Assembly (NCBI GenBank): GCA_018241995.1
Contig: JAFECT010000003.1
Coordinates: 372,001-436,000 of the forward strand
Source: Pseudomonadota bacterium
GTDB taxonomy: Bacteria > Pseudomonadota > Alphaproteobacteria > Caulobacterales > Caulobacteraceae
Direction of reading: 5' to 3'
Length of the DNA: 64,000 nt
The first letter of the stretch is position 1, and every line of letters begins with the position of its first letter. The translations under genes and the position numbers were made by a program. Shown here one piece after another: positions 9,101-18,744 of this stretch. The notes beneath the pieces are model-generated. The model was not told the origin of the DNA. It worked only from the letters and a program-made list of their open reading frames with translations, and made no database searches.

Positions 9101-9542
9101 GTCCCTGGCGCACCAGGGCCGGCGAATTGGCGCCGGTGGAGGCGTCGGCGAACAGTAGCTGCACGTCGCGCGCGCGCACCTCCTTGCCATTGACGCGGTA
9201 GGTCGAGCCTTCGCCCCGATCGATGCGGCGAGTGACCTCGAGCACCGGGGAGTCGGTGAAGGGCTGCGGCGCCAGGCGCTGGCTGTTGTCGATGGTGAGC
9301 GAGACCTCGGCGTGGTTGCGCGGCGGGCGGTTCGAGGCCCCGGCGAAGATCACGTCGTCCATGCCGGAGCCGCGCATGGCCTTGGCCGAATTGGCCCCCA
9401 TCACCCAGCGCAGCGATTCCAGGATATTGGATTTGCCGCAGCCGTTCGGTCCCACGATGCCCGTCAGCCCCGGCTCGATCCGGAACTCGACGGGCTCCAC
9501 GAAGGATTTGAAGCCGACAAGCCTGAGGCGCTGGAATTCCAC
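6102..9542 (-). CDS. smc: Chromosome segregation SMC ATPase
   Basis: 1146 residues. Walker [10 protein letters not shown] lies at 31-39, the ABC signature MSGGEQ near 1045 and Walker [12 protein letters not shown] near 1075. Two very long alanine/glutamate/arginine-rich coiled coils (about 165-500 and 650-1000) flank a non-coiled hinge (about 510-640). This is the usual SMC fold; it dimerises at the hinge and compacts and aligns the chromosome with ScpA/ScpB. It is the fifth gene of a minus-strand run and starts 5 bases after a DsbA-like gene, so co-transcription with thiol oxidoreductases is likely although functionally unrelated. Confidence 0.96.
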   Translation of the reverse strand: MEFQRLRLVGFKSFVEPVEFRIEPGLTGIVGPNGCGKSNILESLRWVMGANSAKAMRGSGMDDVIFAGASNRPPRNHAEVSLTIDNSQRLAPQPFTDSPVLEVTRRIDRGEGSTYRVNGKEVRARDVQLLFADASTGANSPALVRQGQISELIAAKPQNRRRILEEAGGVAGLHTRRHEAELRLRAAETNLNRLDDIARELDQTLGRLKREARQAERYKKISAEIRALQSAVLFARWTDAQGALARAKAELDEASRQVGDTATAAAAAQTEALTSAESLKPLREEDAVAAAVLHRLTLEKDRLEVEERQARAEVDRVKAEIARIAADAEREDRMVEDAKAQLARLEGELETLKAEVAAAPERGPELEAALKAAEAARAEADATVERLASKLAAEQARANAEAARLRDAEGRLVRAEAALAAARNERAGLGPLEDSEIEGARASLAEAVEALQATRAAIETAEAARAEAATAENAARQAARQGEDKLGRLQTEARGLAQLLTGSKREFPPALDAVKAGKGYEAALAAALGEDLDAALDPRASAFWGGAEAEAPKWPKGVEALAAHVEAPSALTARLAYVGVVEAADGDRLAKTLPAGARLVSKAGDLWRWDGFVARADAPKPAAVRLAQRTRLDEVEAEVDALKPQVEAMAAALKAATDKVRAAEEAARDARRKPPEAEKAVAVARDLVERLSREQARKEARAQGLDETIARLDAELGEAKAALEAARGEGGEPADLETLRGELAAAREAAEAARGEAAQARAARDAEMRERSGREQRLAALERDCADWSRRAQGAAERIAALEIERERAVLALERAEAAPQTFVEKREKLLDSFTAAETRRAEAADALATAEATAQAADRAARAADQAAAQARELRAGLDARHEAAVERLGEVEGQVRDAAGITPEELGRKLKEEAIAQPADAAGAESLLYGLERERDALGAVNLRAEEEATEYQSRLQTMRTERSDLTTAIAKLRDGIDELNAEGRERLLAAFDVINEHFKALFHALFDGGEAELRLIESDDPLEAGLEIFACPPGKRLATMSLMSGGEQALTAAALIFGVFLANPAPICFLDEVDAPLDDANVDRYCRMLDEMRKRTDTRFVVITHNPVTMARMDRLFGVTMPDRGISQLVSVDLHQAEALAAQ

Positions 9543-9546
9543 CGGC

Positions 9547-10182
9547 CTAGCGCTTCTTTCGCTTCGGCTTGGCCGCGGGCTTCGCGGGCGCGGCCTTGAG
9601 CTGCTTGTCGATCTCCGCCGACAGCTTGTCGAATTCGATTTCGCCCTCGCCGACCTTGACCGATCCCACGAAGATCGCGGGCGTGCCGCTGACCTGCTTA
9701 TCCTTCAGATTGGCGTCTTCGCGGGCCTCGAAGGCCTGCTGCTGAGCCTGGTCGTTCACGCAGCCCGCCACCTTGGCCTCGTCCATGCCGACCTTGGCCC
9801 CGGCGCGCAGCAGCCAGCCCTTCGCGTCACGATCCTTGAACAGCTGGGCTTGGTCGCGCCACAGGTCGTCGACCACCTCGAAATACTTGCCCCCGGCGCA
9901 GCGCGCGACCAGGAAGCCGGCTGCGGCCAGCTCCTCAGGCGGGGTGGGCAGTTCGCGCAGCACATAGCGGACCTTGCCGGTGTCGACGTACTTCTTCTTG
10001 AACTCGGGGAACACCTCCTCGCTCCAGCGCGCGCAGTGCGGGCAGGTGGTGGAGGCGTATTCGATCACTGTCACCTTGGCGTCGGCCTTGCCGAGCGTCA
10101 TGTCGTCGGGCGCGGCCAGGGCCGGGGCGGCCAGGGCGCCGGTCAGCAGCAGGGCCAGCGTCAGGATCTTCAGGCGCTTCAT
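9547..10182 (-). CDS. DsbA-family thiol oxidoreductase, copy 1
   Basis: 211 residues. Signal peptide (1-23, ending ALA), then a thioredoxin-fold domain with the active site CPHC (Cys47-Cys50) in [13 protein letters not shown], and a cis-proline region GTPAIFVG near the C-terminus. It ends in a Lys/Arg-rich tail. The start ATG at 10180-10182 overlaps the preceding gene's stop by four bases. It is predicted to be a periplasmic disulfide oxidase or isomerase of the BdbD/DsbA_4 type. Third of three tandem homologues. Confidence 0.85.
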   Translation of the reverse strand: MKRLKILTLALLLTGALAAPALAAPDDMTLGKADAKVTVIEYASTTCPHCARWSEEVFPEFKKKYVDTGKVRYVLRELPTPPEELAAAGFLVARCAGGKYFEVVDDLWRDQAQLFKDRDAKGWLLRAGAKVGMDEAKVAGCVNDQAQQQAFEAREDANLKDKQVSGTPAIFVGSVKVGEGEIEFDKLSAEIDKQLKAAPAKPAAKPKRKKR

Positions 10183-10817
10183 GGCTGGCCTCCGGCGGCG
10201 GTGAGGGCCGCGGCGGGCCGGGCCAACAGGGGCTGCAGCACCGCATCCATGTCTTCGAGAGACTGCTCTCCCTGCAGCACATGGCCGTCGACCATGAAGG
10301 TGGGCGTGCCCAGAACGTGCTGGGCGATGGCCGCGCGGCTGCGCTGGCGCAGGCCCTCGAAGCCGGCCTTGTCGGCGATACAGGCGTCGAACTGCTTTTC
10401 GCTCAGGCCGAAGTCGGCCGCGACATGCACGAACACGGGACGCGGATCGTCGCTCGCCTGCAGCTCGGGCACATGCTCCAGGACGGTCGAGAACACCGGG
10501 AAATAGCGGCCCGGCCCGGCGCAGCGCGCCAGCAGGAAGCCCGCGACGTCGGCGTCGCCGTGAACCAGCATCTCGCGCAGCACGAAGCGCACCTGGCCGG
10601 TGTCGACGTACTTCTTCTTGAAGGCGGGAAAGACCGTGCGATTCCACTCGGCGCAGTAGGGGCAGGTGATCGAGGCGTATTCGACCACCGTGACCTTGGC
10701 GTCCGGCGCGCCGATGGCCATGTCGTCCGGATCGGCGCGGGCAGGCGAGAAGGCGGCGGCCCCGAGCATCAGGGCCGCCGTCAAGGCTTGAAGCTGTCGC
10801 CTCGCGCCCAAGGTCAC
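10179..10817 (-). CDS. DsbA-family thiol oxidoreductase, copy 2
   Basis: 212 residues from GTG at 10815-10817, chosen because it overlaps the upstream stop as GTGA and gives a signal peptide (about 1-28, ending ARAD). Active site CPYC (Cys52-Cys55) in EYASITCPYCAEW, cis-proline loop GTPTFMVDG. The shared block [17 protein letters not shown] matches copies 1 and 3. The tyrosine in the CxxC dipeptide differs from the histidine in the other two, which can change redox potential, so the copies may not be redundant. Periplasmic. Confidence 0.85.
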   Translation of the reverse strand: MTLGARRQLQALTAALMLGAAAFSPARADPDDMAIGAPDAKVTVVEYASITCPYCAEWNRTVFPAFKKKYVDTGQVRFVLREMLVHGDADVAGFLLARCAGPGRYFPVFSTVLEHVPELQASDDPRPVFVHVAADFGLSEKQFDACIADKAGFEGLRQRSRAAIAQHVLGTPTFMVDGHVLQGEQSLEDMDAVLQPLLARPAAALTAAGGQP

Positions 10818-11443
10818 TTCTTGCCGGAGGCCGCGATCAGCGGGTCGAGCTGGGCCGACAGGCGGTCGAGCGACGCTTCCTCGGCGGTCTCGGCGATCTT
10901 CTTGCCCTTCAGCACGAAGGTCGGGGTGCCGCCGATGTCGAATTCCTTCATCTCCTTGTCGGCGCGCTTGCCGGCGGCGGTGGCGGCCTTGTCGTCGTTC
11001 AGGCACTTGACGATCGACTGCTCGCTCATGCCGGCGGACTCGCCGACCTTGAGGATCACGTCGCGGATGTTCTGCAGCTGGTCGCCCATGTCGGGCTGGC
11101 TGCGCATCAGGCCGTCGACGACCTGGAAGTACTTATCCTTGCCGGCGCAGCGGGCGACCATGAAGCCGGCGACGTCGGGCGCGCCGTGGATCGGGGCCTC
11201 GCGCAGCACGTACTTCACCTTGCCGGTGTCGATGTACTTGGCCTTGAAGGCGGGGAAGGTCTCGGCGTTCCAGGCCGCGCAGTGCGGGCAGGTGACCGAG
11301 GCGTATTCGATCAGGGTGACCGGGGCGTCGGCCTTGCCCTGGGTCATGTCCTCATCGAGGTTGGTCGAGCCGGCGGGCTTGTTGCAGGACGCGAGGGCGA
11401 TGAGGGCGGCCGAGATGGCCAGGTTACGGACGAAGGCGCGCAT
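10814..11443 (-). CDS. DsbA-family thiol oxidoreductase, lipoprotein, copy 3
   Basis: 209 residues from ATG 11441-11443. The signal sequence ends in a lipobox (IALASC, Cys20), so this copy is predicted to be a lipid-anchored protein, unlike its two soluble neighbours. Active site CPHC (Cys52-Cys55) in EYASVTCPHCAAW; cis-proline region GTPTFVLKG. It is the promoter-proximal member of the trio. The Asn-Lys after the lipobox Cys gives no inner-membrane retention Asp at +2, so outer-membrane placement by Lol is possible. Confidence 0.85.
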   Translation of the reverse strand: MRAFVRNLAISAALIALASCNKPAGSTNLDEDMTQGKADAPVTLIEYASVTCPHCAAWNAETFPAFKAKYIDTGKVKYVLREAPIHGAPDVAGFMVARCAGKDKYFQVVDGLMRSQPDMGDQLQNIRDVILKVGESAGMSEQSIVKCLNDDKAATAAGKRADKEMKEFDIGGTPTFVLKGKKIAETAEEASLDRLSAQLDPLIAASGKK

Positions 11444-11607
11444 CGAGACGTCTCCCAAGGAGGCCTCCCGGTTGCCTCCGATACCGCGGAGTCCGGGAGA
11501 GCAGATCAGTTAAGCGCGATTCCTGGCTCAGGCCATCGCGCCGGCCCTTTGTCGAGAACAAGGGTGGCCAAGGTTTGTCAATCTTAGAGACCGGCTTTGC
11601 TGTGGGC

Positions 11608-12150
11608 TTATTCCTTGAGCACCGCGCGCCCGAGCTTGGTCAGGGCCTCGCGCAGGGGGCCCTCCGGCGCCTCGGTGAGCGAGGCGGAAAGCTCGGCCTC
11701 CTTGGCGGCGTCGAGCGGGCGCACCTTGCGCGCGGCCGGTTTCGGGCGGGCGGCGCCGGGCGCGGGCGGCTTCACCGGGCCTTGCACGATACGCAGTTTG
11801 CCGACCGCGCCTTGGCCCAGGAACAGGTTCACCCGCGCCAGGATGTCGCCGGACTGATGCTGGATCAGGGCCGCGGCCGGCCCCTGCACCTTGATCTCCA
11901 GCGTCGCGGGGGCGCCGGATCGCCCCTTGACCAGTTTTGCGGGCTCGGTGCGCCCGGCCAGGGTCTCACCCACGATCTCACGCCAGCGCGCCTGCAAGAC
12001 GCCCGGCCCCTGGCCGAAGCGGTCATCCAGCGCCTTGATGAACTTGCTGAGCGAACGGCCCGCAGGCGGCGGAGGCCGGCGCGCAGGCTTGGTGCGCCGT
12101 TCCGCCAGGATGCGGCGGGTCTCCTCGATCGACGGCAGGGGCGGGCGCAT
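11608..12150 (-). CDS. DciA-like DUF721 protein
   Basis: 180 residues from the ATG at 12148-12150, preferred over an upstream ATG (12207) because GGAG lies upstream and the sequence then starts directly with MRPPLPSIEETRRILAERR. The DUF721 core (about 40-125) includes RWREIVGETLAGRTEPAKL and a KH-like segment LEIKVQGPAAALIQ. DUF721 proteins include DciA, the helicase operator that loads DnaB in bacteria without DnaC. A proline/alanine/lysine-rich C-terminal tail is likely disordered. It is first in the run leading to the dsbA-like genes and smc. Confidence 0.72.
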   Translation of the reverse strand: MRPPLPSIEETRRILAERRTKPARRPPPPAGRSLSKFIKALDDRFGQGPGVLQARWREIVGETLAGRTEPAKLVKGRSGAPATLEIKVQGPAAALIQHQSGDILARVNLFLGQGAVGKLRIVQGPVKPPAPGAARPKPAARKVRPLDAAKEAELSASLTEAPEGPLREALTKLGRAVLKE

Positions 12151-12200
12151 TTGCAGAAGATACTCCGAGGCCGGCGGCGTGTGCAGACCCTCTCCGATTT

Positions 12201-12368
12201 TCGTCATCCTTGAAGCGTGGGTCGCGCCAGCGCCCCATGCTTCGAGGACCCACTAGGCTCCGCAATCAACGCTGCGAGTGCGAGCAGATCGTGAGCATGC
12301 GGTTTTGAGGTCGCGCCTAGTGGGTCCTCGATCCCGCCCGCTCGCGCGGACGTGCCCAAGGATGACGA
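12201..12368. repeat. Nested inverted repeat (palindromic intergenic element)
   Basis: The 260-base gap between dciA and mutY holds two perfect nested inverted repeats. The outer 11-bp arms are at 12201-12211 and 12358-12368 (TCGTCATCCTT / AAGGATGACGA). The inner 16-bp arms are at 12243-12258 and 12315-12330 (CGAGGACCCACTAGGC and complement). The whole segment could fold as one long cruciform. It has no convincing ORF. It looks like a REP/MITE-type element; copy number elsewhere cannot be seen here. Confidence 0.7.
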
Positions 12369-12410
12369 AAACAGATGGAGGGGCGCACGTGCTGACGCTA
12401 AGCACGGGCC

Positions 12411-13454
12411 GTGCCCGCCCCCGCCGACCTCCGCCGCAAGCTGCTCGCCTGGTACGACGCCGATGCGCGGACCTTGCCCTGGCGGGTTGGGCCGCATGAG
12501 CACGCGGCTGGCTTTCGGGCCGACCCCTACCGCGTCTGGCTGTCGGAGGTGATGCTGCAGCAGACCACCGTGCCCCACGCCACGCCCTATTTCCTGGAGT
12601 TCACCCGCCGCTGGCCCACCGTCACGGCCCTGGCGGCGGCCGAGGACGCCGAGGTCATGGCCGCCTGGGCGGGGCTCGGCTACTACGCCCGCGCCCGCAA
12701 CCTGCTGGCCTGCGCCCGGGCGGTGGCCGAGCGGCACGGCGGGGTCTTTCCCGACACCGAGGAAGGCCTGTTGAGCCTGCCGGGCGTGGGCGCCTACACG
12801 GCCGCCGCGGTGGCCGCCATCGCCTTCGACCGGCCGGCCAATGTCGTCGACGGCAATGTCGAGCGGGTGATGGCGCGGCTCTATGCGGTGGATGCCCCGC
12901 TGCCGGGCTCGAAGCCGGAGCTGAAGCAGCTGGCGCAGCGCCTTGTCGCCGCCGACCGCCCCGGCGACTGGGCTCAGGCGCTGATGGATCTTGGGGCCAC
13001 CATCTGCCGGCCCAAGGCGCCGCTGTGCGACCGCTGCCCGCTGGCCGAGGCCTGCGCCGCCCGCACCTCGGGCCGTCCGGAGGCCTGGCCGAAGAAGTCG
13101 CCCAAGGCAGCGCGCCCGCACCGCTTTGGCGTCGCCTGGGTGCTGGAGCGTAAAGGCCGCATGGCTCTGGTGCGCCGCCCGGCCAAGGGTCTGCTCGGCG
13201 GCATGCTCGGCCTGCCGACCAGCGACTGGCGCGACCAGGCGTGGGGCGAGGCCGAGCTCGATGCCCAGGCGCCTGTGCAGGCCGCTTGGCGCGACGCGGG
13301 CGCCATCGAGCACGTCTTCACCCATTTCTCTCTCGCTTTGCGCGTCCGCCGGGCCGAGGCCGACGTAGATTTCGAGGGCGCGGTCTGGGTGGAGCGGTCA
13401 GGGCTCCAGGCCCTGCCCAGCGTGTTTCTGAAGGCGGCGAGGGCGGCCCTATGA
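12411..13454 (+). CDS. mutY: A/G-specific adenine glycosylase MutY
   Basis: 347 residues, GTG start. The HhH-GPD glycosylase domain contains the helix-hairpin-helix LPGVGAYTAAAVA and the catalytic Asp region DGNVERVMAR. The [4Fe-4S] cluster motif C-x6-C-x2-C-x5-C is intact (CRPKAPLCDRCPLAEAC, about residues 201-217). A C-terminal NUDIX-like MutT domain (about 235-345) recognises 8-oxoG. It removes adenine mispaired with 8-oxoguanine. Its stop overlaps the start of the following VOC gene (ATGA). Confidence 0.95.
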   Translation: MPAPADLRRKLLAWYDADARTLPWRVGPHEHAAGFRADPYRVWLSEVMLQQTTVPHATPYFLEFTRRWPTVTALAAAEDAEVMAAWAGLGYYARARNLLACARAVAERHGGVFPDTEEGLLSLPGVGAYTAAAVAAIAFDRPANVVDGNVERVMARLYAVDAPLPGSKPELKQLAQRLVAADRPGDWAQALMDLGATICRPKAPLCDRCPLAEACAARTSGRPEAWPKKSPKAARPHRFGVAWVLERKGRMALVRRPAKGLLGGMLGLPTSDWRDQAWGEAELDAQAPVQAAWRDAGAIEHVFTHFSLALRVRRAEADVDFEGAVWVERSGLQALPSVFLKAARAAL

Positions 13455-13843
13455 CGGTTCCGGTGATGCGGGTGGCAAGACCCACCGACGACCTCGAGGC
13501 GCTGAAAGGCTTCTACGTCGAAGGCCTGGACTTTCAGGTGCTGTCGTCGTTCGAGGACCACGACGGATTCAGCGGCCTGATCCTCGGCCATCCCGGCCAG
13601 CCCTATCACCTTGAGTTCACCACCTGCGCCCACGAGCCCGCCGGCCGGGCGCCGAGCCGGGACCACCTGCTAGCCTTCTACCTGCCCGACCGTGAAGCCT
13701 GGGCGGCGGCGGTCGAGCGCATGCGTACGGCGGGCTTCGAGCCGGTGGCCTCGTTCAATCCGTGGTGGGATCGCGCAGGCCTGACCTTCGAGGATCCGGA
13801 CGGCTATCGCGTGGTGCTGTGGAACGGCGCCTGGCCGGGTTAG
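13451..13843 (+). CDS. VOC (glyoxalase/dioxygenase superfamily) protein
   Basis: 130 residues, start overlapping the mutY stop by four bases. It shows the paired beta-alpha-beta-beta-beta modules of the VOC fold: an N-terminal RPTDDLEALKGFYVEGL segment and a C-terminal GLTFEDPDGYRVVLWNGAW. The end FEDPDGYRV is typical of the second module. It resembles the YycE-like group. Substrate unknown; metal ligands cannot be assigned with certainty. The coupling to mutY may be only organisational. Its stop overlaps the convergent stop of the next gene. Confidence 0.75.
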   Translation: MTVPVMRVARPTDDLEALKGFYVEGLDFQVLSSFEDHDGFSGLILGHPGQPYHLEFTTCAHEPAGRAPSRDHLLAFYLPDREAWAAAVERMRTAGFEPVASFNPWWDRAGLTFEDPDGYRVVLWNGAWPG

Positions 13844-14157
13844 GCGAGACGCTTCCAGGGCTCGTGCACTTCATAGATCGGCGCCGTCGTCGGCCCATCC
13901 CGGCGCGGAGTGATCAGCTTGCGCCAGAGCAGCCGGCGCACCGCATTCTGCACCGAGGATTTCGACAGGCCGGTCTCGCTGGCGATGGCCTGCAGGCTGG
14001 CGCCGATGGTGGCCCGGCCTTCGCCCCGGCTTTTGCTCCAGAGCCACAGATAGACCACGAAGGCCGAAGGCGAGCGGTCATGGCCGACCAGGCCGCGCAT
14101 CAGCACCACAACGATGTAACGGTCGAGCGGCAGGGTCGGAGGGGCGGGCTGCGTCAT
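13840..14157 (-). CDS. Small winged-helix DNA-binding protein
   Basis: 105 residues from the Met at 14155-14157 (a longer frame to 14199 is possible). The segment SLQAIASETGLSKSSVQNAVRRLLWRKLI (about 55-85, quoted in part) reads as a helix-turn-helix followed by a wing, as in GntR/MarR-type small regulators. The N-terminal half LDRYIVVVLMRGLVGHDRS is hydrophobic and may form the dimer interface. No effector domain. It may act as a small regulator of unknown target. Confidence 0.62.
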   Translation of the reverse strand: MTQPAPPTLPLDRYIVVVLMRGLVGHDRSPSAFVVYLWLWSKSRGEGRATIGASLQAIASETGLSKSSVQNAVRRLLWRKLITPRRDGPTTAPIYEVHEPWKRLA

Positions 14158-14234
14158 AGTTGCTACTATAGCATTTATTGCACAGCTTGTCGCCCTCACC
14201 CTGCCACGGCATTGCAGCGGTCAGGAGGAACGCC

Positions 14235-14597
14235 ATGATCACGCACATCAAATTTGTCGGGGTTCCCACCCGCGACCAGGACCGCGCCCTGAAGTTCTGG
14301 ACCGAGCAGGTCGGCTTCAGGGTGATGACCGATAGCCCGATGGGAGAGCAGCGCTGGATCGAGCTGCAGATCAAGGACTCCGACACCGGCCTGGTGCTGT
14401 TCACGCCGGAGGGCCACGAGGATCGGGTGGGCAGTTTCCACAACGGCTCCTTCGCCTGCGACGACGTCGAGGCCACTTATCGCCAGATGAAAGAGCGCGG
14501 CGTGGAGTTCGAGAAGGAGCCGCAGAAGCAGCCCTGGGGCACGTTCTGCATCTTCAAGGACCCGGACGGGAACCGGTTCGTGATGGGGTCGCGGTAA
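14235..14597 (+). CDS. VOC family protein (glyoxalase-like)
   Basis: 120 residues with a strong AGGAGG ribosome binding site at 14222-14227. It opens with ITHIKFVGVPTRDQDRALKF and ends FCIFKDPDGNRFVMGSR, the two ends of a canonical VOC domain. Candidate metal-binding residues include His4 and a Glu in the C-terminal module, but these are not proven. The closest functional class is the bleomycin-resistance/glyoxalase I-like superfamily; the substrate cannot be read from the sequence. It is divergent from the small winged-helix gene. Confidence 0.78.
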   Translation: MITHIKFVGVPTRDQDRALKFWTEQVGFRVMTDSPMGEQRWIELQIKDSDTGLVLFTPEGHEDRVGSFHNGSFACDDVEATYRQMKERGVEFEKEPQKQPWGTFCIFKDPDGNRFVMGSR

Positions 14598-14797
14598 CCA
14601 AATCCTCCCCCAGCCGGGCGAAGGCCGGGTGTGGGGGAGGGGGACCGCGCAGCGGTGGAGAGGGCTGAAGCCCGCTGCCGGTTCAGAACTGGGCGCCGAC
14701 TCCGTGCGGTGGAACACGAGGCGCTCCGCTGGAGCCCTCTCCACCGCCTTCGGCGGTCCCCCTCTCCCACGGCCGCCCGGCCTGGGAGAGGATTTCC
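14598..14797. repeat. Nested inverted repeats between VOC gene and ccrM
   Basis: The 200-base gap contains stacked inverted repeats. CCTCCCCCA and TGGGGGAGG flank an inner hairpin near 14603-14640. GGTGGAGAGGGCT at 14654-14666 pairs perfectly with AGCCCTCTCCACC at 14733-14745. CCTCTCCCA and TGGGAGAGG make a third hairpin near 14761-14791. The segment lies downstream of two convergent genes (ends 14597 and 14798), so it could act as a bidirectional terminator, but its size and symmetry suggest a mobile palindromic repeat. Confidence 0.65.
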
Positions 14798-15929
<1,132 letters not shown>

Positions 15930-16033
15930 ATTAAGGATTTGGGCGTCGCTTTCGTGACTCGGCCGTAGGAACGGGCCGGGTCCCCTCGCGTTCAACCCCG
16001 CGTGAACGGCAGTTGAGCGGAAGGGAGGTCACC

Positions 16034-16234
16034 ATGACGGAAGCGGCGGCCGCCGAGGCGATGTGTGGGCCCGGCCCGGTGCCCTTCTATGAGGTGACCC
16101 CGCGCCAAGTGCGTCGCTACCAGACCATCGCGGCCCAGGCGGGCGCCGAGATGCCGGAGTGGGCGGTGGTGCTGGCCGGATCGGTGGTCTTCGCCCTGGC
16201 CGGCCTGCTCAGCGGCGCCTGGCTGCACATCTAG
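16034..16234 (+). CDS. Small single-span membrane protein
   Basis: 66 residues from ATG 16034, preceded by a GGGAGG ribosome binding site at 16023-16028. An N-terminal soluble part contains [14 protein letters not shown], and one C-terminal membrane helix (about 42-63, [21 protein letters not shown]) ends the protein. The topology is probably N-in with a short C-terminal end outside. No known family; its start region is divergent from ccrM, and its stop overlaps the convergent stop of rnhB by two bases. Confidence 0.6.
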   Translation: MTEAAAAEAMCGPGPVPFYEVTPRQVRRYQTIAAQAGAEMPEWAVVLAGSVVFALAGLLSGAWLHI

Positions 16235-16917
16235 TCCGCTAATTCTTCCAGGTCTTCCAGCAGATCGCCCTGCAGCAGGGCCTTGATGGGCCCCCAGGCC
16301 TGGCGATGGATCGGGCAGGGCCCAAGGCTCTTCAGCGCCTGTTGGTGCGTAGGTGCGTTGTAGCCCTTGTGCGAGGCGAAGCCGTAACCGGGATAGAGCC
16401 CGTCCATCTCCACCATCAGTCGGTCGCGCGCGGTTTTGGCCAGGATCGAGGCCGCGGCGATCGACAGGCTCAGGCCGTCCCCGCCGATCACGGTCCGCAC
16501 CTCGCAGGGCAGGGGAAAGCGGTAGTTGCCGTCGACCAGGGCGATGACGGGCTGGGGCGTCAGGGCCTCGACCGCGCGCCGCATGGCCAGGCCCGTGGCG
16601 TGCAGGATGTTGAGCTCGGCGATCTCCTCCACCGAGGCGAAGGCCACGGCCCAGGCCAGGGCGCGGTCCTTGATCTCGATCTCCAGCGCCTCGCGGGCCT
16701 TGGCGTTGAGTTTCTTGGAATCGTCGATGCCCTTGGGCAGGCGCCGGGCCGGTAGGATCACCGCGGCGGCCGAGACCGGCCCGGCCCATGGCCCGCGGCC
16801 AGCCTCATCCACGCCGCAGACGATGACCTCACCGCACAGCTTTTCCAGCGTCAGGTTGGGGCCGATCGCCTTCTTGCCCAGAGGCTTGGATTTGGGCTTT
16901 GAATCAGGATTGGGCAT
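16231..16917 (-). CDS. rnhB: Ribonuclease HII
   Basis: 228 residues. The catalytic motif [14 protein letters not shown] (about 34-47), [14 protein letters not shown] and [13 protein letters not shown] are all present, giving the expected Asp-Glu-Asp-Asp active site. It cuts RNA in RNA/DNA hybrids and removes misincorporated ribonucleotides. A Lys-rich N-terminal tail of about 20 residues precedes the domain. The start overlaps the end of the upstream tag gene by 14 bases, so the two DNA-repair genes are likely one transcript. Confidence 0.95.
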   Translation of the reverse strand: MPNPDSKPKSKPLGKKAIGPNLTLEKLCGEVIVCGVDEAGRGPWAGPVSAAAVILPARRLPKGIDDSKKLNAKAREALEIEIKDRALAWAVAFASVEEIAELNILHATGLAMRRAVEALTPQPVIALVDGNYRFPLPCEVRTVIGGDGLSLSIAAASILAKTARDRLMVEMDGLYPGYGFASHKGYNAPTHQQALKSLGPCPIHRQAWGPIKALLQGDLLEDLEELAD

Positions 16918-17500
16918 GCCCCTCGCCCATACGCCGGACCTCGGCGTGGCGGAAGCAGCAGGTCAGGTGATCGTTGACCAGGCCGGTCGCCTGCAGCCAG
17001 GCGTAGACGATCACCGGCCCCACGAAATTGAAGCCTTTTCCCTTCAGCGCCTTGGAAATCTCGACCGACAGCGGGGTCTGGGCCGGCACCTGGGACATGT
17101 GGTCCCACGTGTTCTGGATCGGGCGCTTGCCGATGAAGCTCCAGATGAAAGGGGCGAAGTCCTGACCCTTGTCGCGCATGTCGAGATAGATCTGCGCGCC
17201 CCTGATCGCCGCGTTGATCTTGGCCGGGGAGCGCACGATGCCGGGATTGTCCATCAGCCGCGCGATATCGGCCTCGCCATAGCGGGCGATGACCTCGGGA
17301 TCGAAGCCCTGGAACGCCTCGCGGAAGGCCTCGCGCTTGCGCAGGATGGTGATCCAGGCGAGGCCGGCCTGGAACCCGTCCAGCACCAGCTTTTCCCACA
17401 GGGCGCGGGAATCGCGCTCCGGCACGCCCCATTCCTGGTCGTGATAGGCGACATAGAGCGGGTCGTTGGTCGACCAGGCGCAGCGGACGGATTCGGACAT
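16904..17500 (-). CDS. tag: DNA-3-methyladenine glycosylase I
   Basis: 198 residues. Starts [16 protein letters not shown]; Cys7 and the His of AYHDQEWG together with the C-terminal His-Cys of [12 protein letters not shown] form the TAG zinc snap. The helix-hairpin-helix core includes [17 protein letters not shown] and the catalytic pocket region. It excises 3-methyladenine from alkylated DNA. Linked to rnhB by a 14-base overlap. Confidence 0.93.
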   Translation of the reverse strand: MSESVRCAWSTNDPLYVAYHDQEWGVPERDSRALWEKLVLDGFQAGLAWITILRKREAFREAFQGFDPEVIARYGEADIARLMDNPGIVRSPAKINAAIRGAQIYLDMRDKGQDFAPFIWSFIGKRPIQNTWDHMSQVPAQTPLSVEISKALKGKGFNFVGPVIVYAWLQATGLVNDHLTCCFRHAEVRRMGEGHAQS

Positions 17501-17567
17501 GGCCGCAGGGTCGGCGTTTCGGCCGGACGGAGCAAGCCGACCGCTTCAGACTGCTGACACCACGCCG

Positions 17568-18647
17568 TCAGCCGATCTCGCGCACCCCGAGCGAATAGCT
17601 CATGGCCTCTAGCTGGTGGCGGCAGAGCCGGCGCAGCATGGTGATCATCGGACCTTCGTGGTTCTCCAGCACCGCCAGGAAGCCGAAGAAGATCGTGCGA
17701 TTGTGGTGCAGGATGTGGTCGAACATCTCCTCGGCCTGCGGCTCCAGGCCCAGGTCGCGCATCAGCTTGTAGAACAGGCCCTTGGACAGCCGCGGATAGC
17801 GCGCGTTGCCGATCATCAGATACGACAGCTGGGTGACCCCGTTCTCTTCGGTCACCGAGGGGGCTAGGAAGTCGCCGACCAGCGTCTTCTTGCGCAGGTC
17901 GCGGTTGATGACGATCTGCCGGGGGCCGATGTTGACGCCCATCTTCACGCTGAAGGCCACCAGCTCCTCGCTGACAAAGCCCCAGTTGGCGAACACCCCC
18001 ATCGGGTCGGCGACGTTGTAGCGGACATAGACCTCGTCGGCGAAGGTCCCGCCGATCTCGATGGCCTCGTCCTTGACGGTGAAGCCGGGCGCCGCGGCGG
18101 CGTGATTGACCAGCTCCATCACCGGGAAGATCACGTAGAATTCCTTCCAAGAGATCATCCGCGTCTGCAGGAACCGGCCCTGGGCGCGCGCGGCCACGTC
18201 GCCGGTGAAGGTCTCCTTGAACTCGAAGTGTTCGCGCAGGTAGTCCTTCACGTCCTGAGGCAGGGCGTCCATCTGCGTCAGGTAGGACTCCAGCTCCGCG
18301 CGCGCCTCGCCCCAGTCGAACACCGCCTGATAGCGGTCGAAGAAGGCCTTCTCGCGCGCGCCCACCTCGCCGGACTCGACGCTCGCAGGCGCCACGATCA
18401 GGGCCCCGTCCTTGAACTCGATGTCGCGCAGTCGGAACAGCAGGTTCTTGGGCACTACGACGCGCACGGGCTGGGTCGGGTCGATGGCGAACAGGCCCTT
18501 GCCGAACCTGCCCTCGCCGCGGCGCAGATTGTCGGCGATGCCGCCGAGCGCGCGGAACTCGGCGATCATCTCGTCCCAGGGCCAGCTGTCGGCGGTCGAT
18601 CCGCCCTTGGCGGGCTTGGACTTGGTCGCAGGCTTGGACGCGGCCAT
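17568..18647 (-). CDS. SET-domain-like protein of unknown function
   Basis: 359 residues. The layout resembles SET-type lysine methyltransferases of the Rubisco LSMT/SETD3 group. GRFGKGLFAIDP (47-58) matches the N-terminal SET strand, VMELVNHAA has the NH signature (Asn181-His182), and Tyr210 with NWGFVSEE (222-229) matches the tyrosine and GFV end. A helical C-terminal region (about 235-359) could be the substrate-binding lobe. The N-terminal 20 residues are Lys/Ala/Pro-rich. I infer a protein methyltransferase; an inactive homologue is possible, since no homology search was run. The gene stands alone. Confidence 0.55.
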   Translation of the reverse strand: MAASKPATKSKPAKGGSTADSWPWDEMIAEFRALGGIADNLRRGEGRFGKGLFAIDPTQPVRVVVPKNLLFRLRDIEFKDGALIVAPASVESGEVGAREKAFFDRYQAVFDWGEARAELESYLTQMDALPQDVKDYLREHFEFKETFTGDVAARAQGRFLQTRMISWKEFYVIFPVMELVNHAAAAPGFTVKDEAIEIGGTFADEVYVRYNVADPMGVFANWGFVSEELVAFSVKMGVNIGPRQIVINRDLRKKTLVGDFLAPSVTEENGVTQLSYLMIGNARYPRLSKGLFYKLMRDLGLEPQAEEMFDHILHHNRTIFFGFLAVLENHEGPMITMLRRLCRHQLEAMSYSLGVREIG

Positions 18648-18744
18648 GGGTGCTCCGGCGTTGGCGGGGCCGCCCCACGCTGGCCCCGGTTCAACGCCTG
18701 TCTCGCATGCTCCGCGCGAGCGGCCTAGCCCCTCAGGAGCCGTC

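Noticed and set aside
9547..10647. One 366-codon frame covering two DsbA-like genes
   Set aside because: The 5' part is out of frame with the second DsbA domain and reads as Arg-rich shadow; the ATG at 10182 with a signal peptide is the real start.
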